DNA of 64,000 nt from Jaltomata sinuosa (taxonomy: Eukaryota; Streptophyta; Magnoliopsida; Solanales; Solanaceae), in the NCBI GenBank assembly GCA_003996215.1, contig QJPP01007228.1:372001-436000 (forward strand), written 5' to 3'. The notes beneath the pieces are model-generated. The model was not told the DNA's origin. It worked only from the letters and a program-made list of their open reading frames with translations, and ran no database searches. Both the position numbers and the translations under genes were made by a program. This document shows, piece after piece, positions 50,701-60,224 of the stretch (its first letter is position 1; every line of letters starts with the position of its first letter).

Positions 50701-53700
50701 GGTCCTTGACATGGTTTGGTCATGTCCTCCGTCGACCTCCAAGATGCATCAGTTTGCAAGTGTGAAACCATTGTGCGTAAGGTGTTTAGAAGGGACGATA
50801 TATATACCTAAAATAAAGAATTTTTTTTGGAAAGGCTTAAAATCTCATGGAATCCATGCAGACGTAGCAAAAAATAGGGCATAATTCAGAAAAAGATTTA
50901 AAAGGGCGGTAACAATTAGTTAAGAATACGTGTTAGTCATGTTAGTACGATTACTTCAGATCCTGCTTCCTGACGGTCTTTTGGTCTTGTCAGAGATTTT
51001 TACCAGTAGAGAATATAGAAAATTTCAACCTTATTTAATTATTATTTTTATTTTGTAAACTTGTTTGGAATTGAGATTTAATTGTTATTGTATATATCTA
51101 CTCCTTGAAATGGTATATTCAGGAATGGACTTACCTCGAAAAGAATGAACAAGCAAATGCCAGGAAATGTATTACAAGAATGAAAAAAGACTTCAATGAA
51201 ATTTGAGATGAAATACTTACTCTGCAAGCGCTTCTCGAGTTGGCTAACAAATGATGGAGAAACTGTTGATGAGAGGATAAGAGATGCTCCAGATGGAAGG
51301 GCTTTAAACACCAGGAGAGATGGTTAGTCCTGCCCAAAGATGTAGAAGTGAGAGCATAGTATTTACCTGACACAGCGCCTTGATCACCATAAAGAACACT
51401 TTCAGCTTGCAGTTCATTTGTGACCATTACTACAAGTACGTCTACATCTGAAACAATTAAGGTGGCAAAACAAACATTTAAAAGGATCAGTAAACGGCAA
51501 GTAGCATATAACTCATAGCATCAAACTTTTGTCATACTGCTCGTCAAAAAGTAAAGAAGCAAATTTCAATCACATATTAGGGAATGAAGATTCTCATCAG
51601 TTTCTTTATGTATGATGCACACTTCAAAATGAATTTTAATTTACCTTTCGATACTTCTGCAGGAGTACTCCCAGTCAAGCCACCTGCATCTGCAAATCGA
51701 GATAGTGACGGTGGATATACCTACAATTCATGAGAAAAGGACTGACATTACTTTCACTTAGTTATTTTAGCTTTAAATAAATCACAACAAACATCTGAAG
51801 TCAGCAAATAGAGGACAATACACAACATAAAGCATGTGGATACACTTCAAGGTATGTTGTAAGCAGAGATGTTTGTAGCAATATGCACAAAATGTTGATA
51901 GTGATCAGAATAAATAAAGGAACCCAATATTTTCATTAGGTTAATAAAAATCTGTCTTGCAAGTCATTTTCAGCTTTTATTTTCTCGTGGGAATTCTTTG
52001 ACAAATCAGAAACAAACAGCCACAACTGCAGACATAATCTCAGATACTGTACAAAATTGAAGGATTTGTTCTACTGTTACTTGCAGTTTTATTCCTCAAA
52101 GTATCTCTTCGGATGTAACCGAAGACAAGGAAAGAATATCAAAAGATTAGCTTTTCCCTTCTCAGTAGGTGGACGAAAAGATGACCAAGTTTTTCCTACC
52201 ACTTCCTTACTTTGAACTATCAAACATACCCTTTCAGTGAATCACCTTCTTTACGTTTTCAAAGGGCAAAAAGATGTTGCTCGAAAGCCATTATCCTAAA
52301 CTTTGAAATTGCTTTATGTGCAGATACTTTAGAATTTTACCACCACTCTTTTAAAATATTTCAAAATTTCTAATAAATGGAAAATGTATTATTTTCCTTG
52401 AGAGTCTTTGGAAAAACAGCTATTCATTGACTTGGGTAGGATTATCTACTACTTAGTCATCCAAAATTTTATTTTGATATGGAACTAGTCCAGCAACAAA
52501 TATAGAAGGTGCAAGGCATTACATCATAACCAAGGACGCAGAAATTTGATTTCAGCAGATGAGTTGCCATGCCAAATCCCATAGCACCAAGGCCAATGAA
52601 ACCAATTCGCTTCACAGTATCAGATTGGGAAGTAATTTGACTAGCCAGTTCCTCTGGGTTGTAACTTTTAGAATTGACTGCATCAGCTAAATTTACCCCA
52701 AGTAAACTTTCCCAAACCTGTAGCATGTCCTGCTGTTAGTAGCAGATAAAAGAAGCACATGCTACAGTACCGTAGGAAAACCTTATGTACTCAAATCTGA
52801 CCTTGAGCAATGTAGAATCGTCATCTTTCTGTTGTTGGGGATGTGACGATCCTGTAAATGAAATATAAAGTAACTGAGATCATATTTAAATGTTACTATT
52901 GTCTTCCACGAACAAATTATGAAGGAACGTGTACTATGCCTGCTATAAGTTGCTGATGAGCAACAGTTAGAAGTGGAACGGGAAATTTATGTGATTTCGC
53001 CATGTCTAGTACATTACCCTGAAGTGCACCAAAAAAGAATCAGGGAATATGAACTGTACAGCAGTCAAAGAGACGACAAAAATTATTACTTATAAGAATT
53101 TTCAAACTGTAGCCAGTGGCAACACCATGAAAGAGAAAAATCATGCAGAATTTTTCAATAAACTAGATGTTATTTACTTTTGGGTTGATTTTGAAAAGTT
53201 TGACCAATTTCCTTTGATGGAAAGTTTTCTTCCCTCTAAACTCTTCAAACTAATATGAATTGTTATCACTTAATGTGATTTCAAACTTGACGTGACATCC
53301 TTTTAACTAACCATTTTGTTTTTTTAACATTCCAATATCATTTTAAGCAATTGTTACCAAATCAATGTAAAAAACTTTTCAAACATCTTATTCTTGAAAT
53401 TCACACCAGCTCAAAATGAGTCTATCTCGAAGGTAATACATAATTAAAGGAAACCCCATGATTAGTAATAGAAAAGCAACACTGAGAGGTGCCTTTCTGA
53501 AAGAATTTACATTTAAAACTTATAGTTTCTCCTTCTGAAGGAGGAATTATCTGCTCTCACCTGCTATAAGCCATAAAGATATTACGGACAGAGGATTAGA
53601 AAGAGCATTTCATCTTACAACAGAATCTGAAGAGTAATCTTAGCTCTCAAAAGAACAGAACTATGGAAATTCAACACGAGAGTCTTACCAAATTTTGAAT

Positions 53701-56700
53701 GAAAAGGTTGAGAAAGAGATGTTTGGTCTGGTTTCCCCTCAAAAGCTGGGGAAGAGAATTCTTGAAAACCCTGTAAAATTTGAATATTAAGAAAAAATTG
53801 AGAATGACAGCATGCGTAAATAATTAATCATTACATAGAGAAGTAATGCAAAGCAAACAGAGGACACGAGAACGGGAGGACATAGTATCAGAGCTAATTC
53901 AACTTACAACTAAACATTGAAGACTTTTACGAATGACTAATAATAGATCTTTCAAAAAAAATTAACTTCTGGCTCAACGAAAACATAACATGCACATGTG
54001 TACACCTAGTTTATATAGCTTTCAGCATAAGATAACACATTGAACTGGTCGAATCGACGATACTTAATCAAACGCCCAACTATAAACTTAAGATCAGAAT
54101 CGTACACGAGTATTCAGCAATGATTTTGAACTTGAACATAAAAGTCGGACTCTTAAGACTTCTTAACTAACTATCCCTTAAAATCAGCACAAGTGCTTTC
54201 AAGCATCTTTTTTTCTTTCGCCACTAATTCTTGCACTCATGAAGAAGGTAGGATAGGTCATTTTTTCGCTGACATTTTCCAGCAGTAATAGTACCTAGAA
54301 ACTAAGTGAACAAGTGCAAGATAAACTTTAGCAACTGAGCAAGAGATTGAGAAATAACAGTTATGCACTAATATCATAATCTTTTTGGAACAACAAACTA
54401 TCTAATTTAAGATATTACACGAAACACCTTCATAAAAGCCTTGAGGTGCTTATCTATCAAATGAGACAAAAATGAAATGAAAATGTAAATGCAGTCACCA
54501 AGAATTTCCAGCAGCATTGGATATTATGTCATAAAGTATCCATGGATGAATTCCAGCTTGAGCACCAACACAGATGGCCTCCACCGAAGCAACAGAATGA
54601 ATTCCTTCAAGGAGCTCAATCACCATTTTAGCTTTGCTGCAAGCAAATTTGTAACAGATAAATAGATTGCCACAAAATCACTATACTGACACAGCTACGC
54701 AGATTAAACTCGTGATATTTAAACTAAACAAACTACTATAATTTAAACTAAGCATATTATAGTCGCTCGACTTTTCTCGACAATGACATGAAAAACAGCA
54801 AAAATTTGTAGACATGACAGATATACATAATGTACCTTCCAGCACCAAGTTCACCCTCAAAGGTGTATAGCTTTGCGCACATGGCTGTCCACAGGAAAAA
54901 AAGCTGACTCAGAAAAACAAAAAACATGAGAGTAACCAATTCTCTCTGGCTACTATAGTTTTTAAAAAAATTTAAGAATAATGATTTCAATAGTGAATTT
55001 CTGCAAAAATAAATCCAGAATAGCAAGACAAATTACTGCACCAGAAAGAATGGGGTGTGCTCTAGCAATGGACTCCGAACTTCCAGAGGAAATAATCTAT
55101 CATCATTGAAAAGAAAGAACAGGTAGTCCTGGCATCAGCAAAGGATAATAGTAGAAGATAAATTTCTAATGACCTCCTCAGAAATGGGTCTCACGAGGAA
55201 TTTTATGTCTTACCATAGTTTTATCATTCAGAACCTCTGATACTGCTTTTGAGACATATATATCAACAATGAAGTTTGTGCCATAACAATCTGCATTGGT
55301 CAAAAGAAGAACAGTTTGAAGATTAGCAGATGTCTGTTAAGTTTTTACAGGCAGTTACACAAGTTTAAATCCCAATATTTCCATCTTCCTCTATTTTATC
55401 CTCATCGCAAAAATACACAAAACAAATAATTCATATCAGCTAAACATAAGATGTCACATGTATAAAACAATCCTAGGCATGTGCCCAGGTCACCTTGATA
55501 ATTCACCCACCACAGAGTAATTATAAGAAATCATGAACGCTAATGCCCTACAAGTCTAAGTTTATGCTCTAGTGGACTATGATATCTAAATTAAATTCTT
55601 ATCACAAATGCTAGTTCATCTTATAGAGTTACATTCAACAAAAAGAAATATTGAGGCCTACTTTGTTTTATCTCATATGTCTAACAAATCATCAAATTTG
55701 CTGATTCTGCAGTAAAATGCCAGTTAAACTCAACTGGACAGAATATTAAAGGGGAGCCCTAAAGCACTATAAAGCAAGAAGTTCAAAGACCACAAGACAG
55801 ATATTCTGTGTAGTCATTCATCAATTGGACTTCAAATGTCACAAGGAAACTCAATTATACAAGGGGCACGATAAGAAAGAGACGAATTTACTTTCAAAAA
55901 TATGCAACATTTATTACTTCTAAATATGGCAATAAAATATGAAAATTAGCCAGATCAAGATGTTGCCTCTTAGAGTCGACTCCAGCTTCTGAATCTGTGA
56001 AGGTAATACATTTGAATGAAAAATGATGACCGTGTCTTTGCTTAATCCTGTAAAGAAAGAACAAACATCAAAAGGAAGGAATGAAAAGACAAAGGCATTG
56101 CGCCTTCATCAAACTGATCAGACAGAAACCTAGATATATTCTCTGCACACAGACATTTACCATTTAAAACGCCCTTGTCGCCCAGAATTAAATCATTTAT
56201 TTGATCAGCATGAGATAACAATATGACCAGTGCAGCTACACCTGAAAATGGTGAAGTGGATCAGATAGTATTTTGGTACGTAGCAAGACGCCCAGAGAAA
56301 CTGTAAAGAACTTTCATCATACAGTGTCAAGCAAGGTAAGCTATAAAGGTTGTTGCTTCTCTCCATCATATTTACTGGAGACAGCAGCATGTTTAAATGA
56401 TGACCTCAAGCCATTCATTTCTAAAGGAAATATTAGACAGAAGGAGAGATCTATCTTCTGTATACATCAGCGAGCGAGAACCTAGGAGACATCATCTTCT
56501 TTTAGGTCTTCCGGTAATCACGAAAGGAAACATTCTAGATTATATTGGTGGAAAATCTTCTGGGGGGCTACTAATAGATTACATCTAATGTTCCTGATCA
56601 CCACAATATACTATTTCCATTATATTCCCAAGTCCCAACATCTTTTTTGCTCCTTCAAAAACATAGTGTTCTAGCAAATTAGCAATAGGGCGTCCAAAAA

Positions 56701-58801
56701 TATCTTTCGATCAGAAAAAAGGAAATAAAGACCAGCCGCATAAAGACAAAACAGACAAGAAAGGACAAACTCCATACGGAAAGACAAAATCTAAAAGTTT
56801 GTAATGTCGAGATCATTTCCCGCACGAGGGAGCTGAAAATGGGATTTTCCGTCCAATTTTCAGTATCTTAAGATGGAGTTGAATCATGATGGAAAATCCA
56901 TTTAAATTTATGGATAATTGAGAAAAACAGAAAACTCAATATGTTAGGTCAGGAAAAAGACAAGAGTTAAACACATGGTGATGAACTGATGGTGGCAGTT
57001 TAAACAGTTGGAAAGAAAACTATGAAGGAAGAATGAAACAAGAGGAGGAGGATTCTTCAAACGTAAGAACAAGGTTTGATTTACACTAAGTTTTGAGGTG
57101 TTCATCGATTCTCTGTACACAGTTTAAACTGGGACCTATACATTACAAGGAAAAAATGAAAGAGAAGGCTGTGGGATAGGAAACATAAAGAAAATGTGAA
57201 CTCAGATCTCACCTTTCCTTGCCTCAGTAGGGTTGGCACATACTTTACCGCCTAGCTTTAAGAACTTATCAACCAAAGGACTGCCCGCCTGTTGATACCA
57301 CATATCAAAACCACCAACCATAAAGGGGATTACCAATCTTAAGCAGGTGATAGTGAGAAAAAGAAGCAGACGAGTGTAGACAGAACATAGGTGTCCACTT
57401 TATTTCAGGTTGAACATAGAAAACTTTATGTCATATATGAACCAAGAAAATAATCCTAGCCCCAGTGTTAGAGATTAAAGAGAGAAAATTTAACATCTTC
57501 TTTTATAAGTGGAAAGAAGATTTAACATCTTTAATATTCTATAATTCTTTAAACAAAATAATATCCAATTCTGAAACAGAACCAAACAAATCTTTAAATA
57601 AGCTAACAATGGTGAAAAAAATTCAAAGCAACTCTTCACTAACACTGACTAATATCAGGCATTGAAAAATTAAAGTGCTTTTCTACAAATCTACTTTCTT
57701 AAATCACAACTTGCTATTTCTTTCTGAGCTCACAAAATAAAATGGGGGTCTCCTTGGATCAAAAATGTTTTGTTAGTTACCTCTCCAGACGAAACAAAGT
57801 TTTTTTTGGATAAGTATCAATGCAGTAAGTATTTAAGTCACGCATGGAATTATACAATTTCAGACATTTTCCTGAGCTACCATGTGTCCTATATGAGTAA
57901 GATGGAAGAGAAAAGTGGAGCGTATCAATTGAAAGAAAACTGAATTATATAAACTTACGTAATGCAGTTGTAATGTGTACATAACGAAAGCTGGAAAAAA
58001 GGTCTTTTCTTGTCTAACATTACTGTTTAACCGAAGAATTCACATTTTACATACTCACGAAGTTGAAATATCCACTCTAATTCTGCTTGATATGTTTCCT
58101 AAACTACATTGTTGAAAATCTGCTTCTTGTGCAAGAAAGCTTTTCTTGTATATATCCTATACAGACTAATGGTGCAGAGACTGTCCCATAGTCATAAGCA
58201 ATAAGCACATTCAAATCAAATACTTCCCCAATTGTCATGACTAGAGGAAATATATGTGATAGCATCAAGTAAACCACCCATTAGAACTTACTATTAGAAA
58301 CCTCAAGGCACTACATAATGTACATGCATCCCCCACCCCCAAAAAAAAAATTGAAAAAAAGGTGAAGTCATCTAAAACATTAAATTAAATATTTAATTTT
58401 TTTGAATTTTTAATTTAAGATCTTCATCAATCATTACCTGAATCTTGATAATGATCTTGATGGAATTACACTAATCGCCTAAGTAGAATCAGAAGAAAAA
58501 ACAACTGCTAAGTACTAGAATGATCGAAAATCAAGAAATTCGAATCACATGATCAGAAACATAACAAGAAGAACTAGAATTTATTATTAAAATAAAAAGT
58601 AACAATCAAGAAATTAGAATCAGGAGAAAAACATAATCATGAACAAAAAGAACTGGAATTCACAAAAAAAAAAAAAAAAAAAAAAAAGTGTAACAAAACC
58701 TCGAATGCCTGAACGGAGTGACCGAGATGAAGAAGAGAAGTAGCCAATTCCAAGCTGATATCATCCAAACCGACGAACCCAACTACGCTCGGAGTAGCCA
58801 T
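35987..58801 (-). CDS. Fused dehydrogenase-dehydrogenase-acid sugar kinase-class II aldolase protein
   Basis: One 1379-aa chain from 42 exons over 22.8 kb. The coding length is 4140 nt and the phase is continuous throughout. Order: degenerate NAD-dependent dehydrogenase (residues 1-290), intact-looking dehydrogenase of the 3-hydroxyisobutyrate type (291-610), four-carbon acid sugar kinase of the DUF1537 family (611-1107), class II aldolase of the KbaY/GatY type (1108-1379). Exon coordinates are in the four domain entries. I recognise this as the plant family typified by an Arabidopsis protein of about 1373 aa annotated as ketose-bisphosphate aldolase class-II family protein. No transit peptide is evident. 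The start is the ATG at 58801; the frame stays open for nine codons upstream, but the family begins at MATPSVVGFVG. Intron 19 (44978-49517) carries a 3.2-kb LTR insertion. Its substrate in plants is, to my knowledge, unproven; a threonate-type acid sugar is the natural guess from the bacterial parts. Confidence 0.95.
38840..43445 (-). other. DUF1537 four-carbon acid sugar kinase domain, exons 23-35
   Basis: Residues 611-1107, from exons 43445-43234, 42576-42489, 42352-42233, 42099-41981, 41906-41834, 41736-41617, 40814-40746, 40656-40486, 40401-40354, 40276-40135, 39991-39894, 39150-39006 and 38925-38840. The N-terminal lobe has DDDPTGTQ (663-670), LTNSRAL and RGDSTLRGH (739-747). The C-terminal lobe has VGSYVPKTTKQ, KGGITSSD (1030-1037), GPESRHPEVPYIVFPGN and a GD-SKAL block. 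These are the signature motifs of OtnK/YgbK kinases, which phosphorylate 3-oxo-tetronates or tetronates in bacterial threonate and erythronate pathways. All motifs look intact, so kinase activity is likely. The exact substrate is not readable from sequence. Confidence 0.92.
42145..42200. mobile_element. Short SINE-like fragment in intron 25
   Basis: ACGACAACAACTACAACTCA followed by ATCCCAAACAAGTTGGGA resembles a dispersed plant SINE-type repeat. Only this short block is recognisable, so the assignment is weak. Confidence 0.3.
46195..46592. repeat. Minisatellite, about 10 copies of a ~40-bp unit
   Basis: The core AACCCGGCCTACACCAAGAC recurs ten times between 46201 and 46590, spaced by AT-rich linkers such as ATAACATGATATAAC. 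The copies differ by small indels and substitutions (GGTC, GGTT, GGCT and GACC variants). The array lies wholly inside the LTR insertion. Confidence 0.85.
46754..46900. repeat. Four copies of a ~40-bp repeat with inverted GTACC..GGTAC core
   Basis: GTACCAGGCGTGGTACCC occurs at about 46754, 46793, 46833 and 46873 (GTACCAGGTGTGGTACCC in the last), each followed by a G-x-GCCAACC block. Within each unit GTACCA and TGGTAC are inverted, so every copy can form a small hairpin. Confidence 0.85.
47841..47946. repeat. Cluster of CCGCTATAGCGG palindromes
   Basis: Four perfect 12-bp palindromes CCGCTATAGCGG sit at 47841-47852, 47855-47866, 47914-47925 and 47935-47946. A fifth with one change, CCGTTATAGCGG, lies at 47874-47885. 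They occur near the 3' end of the LTR insertion in a locally GC-rich stretch. Confidence 0.92.
52802..58801 (-). other. First dehydrogenase domain (degenerate), exons 1-11
   Basis: Residues 1-290, from exons 58801-58700, 57288-57213, 56241-56161, 56047-55967, 55290-55214, 55096-55042, 54884-54836, 54636-54499, 53770-53689, 53018-52940 and 52851-52802. It is clearly homologous to the second dehydrogenase domain (for example EGIHSVASVEAI versus AGVHIASAAEAM), but key positions have changed. The Rossmann motif GLGAMG reads GLDDIS (11-16), DAPVSGGV reads DIYVSKAV (123-130), and KMVNQ reads KMVIE (177-181). Lys177 is retained. Exons 4 and 10 end at apparent GC donors. It probably has a structural or regulatory rather than catalytic role. 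That is an inference from the lost residues. Confidence 0.88.
58664..58687. repeat. Poly(A) run of 24 in intron 1 of the fused gene
   Basis: An uninterrupted A run on the plus strand reads as poly(T) in the transcript. It begins 12 bases inside the intron after the exon 1 donor. U-rich sequence just inside a 5' splice site is favourable for plant splicing. Length polymorphism or sequencing slippage is likely here. Confidence 0.85.
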
Positions 58802-58890
58802 TACTGAACCACAGAGATACGGAACCAATTGTTTTTTTTATTGAAGAAGGAAAAAAAAAACAGAGCAGCGTGGAATGCGTGTCTGTTGGC

Positions 58891-58902
58891 TATTATATAA
58901 AG
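58891..58902 (-). promoter_or_regulatory. Candidate TATA box of the fused gene
   Basis: On the minus strand the sequence reads TTTATATAATAG, about 90 bases upstream of the ATG at 58801. With the usual 30-bp spacing, transcription would start near 58860, giving a 5' leader of about 60 nt. The motif is seen; its use is inferred. Confidence 0.5.
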
Positions 58903-59081
58903 AACGTCTCCAAGTTGACGCGTTTTATTATTTCATGTGTCAGTCCTAACACACAATTCATTAATTAAAATTTTAGACATCTAAGCCATTATTAATAATA
59001 AATCCCTGCTTAGTTATGTTATACCTACAAAGAATTAAATTCTCTAAAACATTTTATGGGGAGATGGACCATGATGTTATA

Positions 59082-59605
59082 CATCGTATTAGAGCGGGAT
59101 GGATGAAATGAAAATTTGCATTTGGCTTCTTGTGTGATAAAAACATATCACCAAGCTTTAAAGGTAAGTTTTATAAAGTGATGGTCAGACCAGTTATATT
59201 GTATGGGGTGGAGTATAATTGGGCAATCAAGAATTTGTACGTCTAGAAGATGAGTATAGCAAAAATGAGGATGTTGAGTTGAATGTGTAGGCATACGAGA
59301 GATAGGATCAAGAACGAAACTATTTGGAACAATATGAGAGTGACCTCCGTGGTGAACAAAATGAGGGACACGAGACTGAATTGGTCCGAACATGCATGTG
59401 GAAAGAAGTTGCACAAATTCCCCAGTGAGCACGTGTGAGTGATTGACTATAATAGGTATAATTAAGGAGAGATACATGTAGATCGAAGAAGTCTTAGGGA
59501 AAGGTGATTAGACAAGACATGATACACCTATAGCTTACCGAGAATATGACCCCGGATAGAATGACATGAAGATCGAAAATTATGATAGAAAGTTAATCTA
59601 ATTCC
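59082..59605 (+). pseudogene. Decayed RTE-type LINE reverse-transcriptase C-terminal fragment
   Basis: Plus-strand translation, broken by stops, shows the family's C-terminal blocks in order: HRIRAGWMK, a block like SGVLCDK, LKGKFY, MVRPVILYGVEYNWAIKN, MSIAKMRML, MCRHTRDRIKNETIW, VRQDM-like IRQDM, and LTEN-MTPDRM. Multiple in-frame stops and diverged residues show it is inactive. The 5' part and the catalytic core are missing, and the usual TTG-rich tail was not found. Confidence 0.75.
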
Positions 59606-60224
59606 CTTATTCGTATATGTTATTTCACTCACTTGAGTTATCATATTCATTTAAAAAAGCAACAAAGGACGGAATGGGGGGAGGGGGGGCATTTTGAGCA
59701 CAAAAAAGGGATCAATGTTTGTCCTTGCTAGTTATAGGTGTGAGTATATAAATTGAATAGTGCTAAATCATGGCGAAGGTGGCAATGACTGGACACTGCT
59801 ATTCTATTATGAATTACTATGATAAGCTCAAATGTAGACAGCCTAACAAGCTACATGTCAGCGGGGTATCCTTGGAAAAAGATAGACACAAGAAAAAGTG
59901 AATACAAGTTCCTAAGGGCTAGTTCGATAGCGGATTAGAATTATACAGATATTAATTATTATATATTAGTTATTTTATTTTTTATTCACATAATATAATA
60001 TCACACAAATTTTCTCGGAATTTTTATACTCCATATTAGTTATGCAGATTTTTAAATTATAAATTAAATATCATGTTAATTTAATTTTATAAATAAATAA
60101 TTCACTTCCTAACTAACTACTAATCAATAACCTATTAAAAATTAATAGTACATAAATAAATAAATCAAACACCTTTTGGATAAGTGGATATTGTTCCACC
60201 AAATTACAAATTAAGCACTACAAC

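Larger units (their letters stand above)
43656..52717 (-). other. Second dehydrogenase domain, exons 12-22
   Basis: Residues 291-610, from exons 52717-52523, 51720-51645, 51447-51367, 51301-51221, 50273-50197, 50063-50009, 49895-49847, 49655-49518, 44977-44896, 44803-44725 and 43702-43656. After a linker it has the NAD-binding motif GLGAMG (332-337), the substrate-binding DAPVSGGV (444-451), GNCGAGS, and the catalytic Lys498 with Asn501 in VKMVNQLLAG. All hallmarks of the beta-hydroxyacid dehydrogenase family (3-hydroxyisobutyrate, L-threonate and related dehydrogenases) are present, so this half is probably the active oxidoreductase. Intron 19 inside this domain is 4.5 kb because of the LTR insertion. 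Confidence 0.92.
58802..60224. other. Upstream region of the fused gene and intergenic DNA
   Basis: The first 150 bases hold the promoter and leader of the fused gene. The rest contains a decayed LINE fragment (listed separately), a G-rich tract (GGGGGGAGGGGGGG near 59676) and AT-rich sequence. No gene is supported. Confidence 0.5.
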
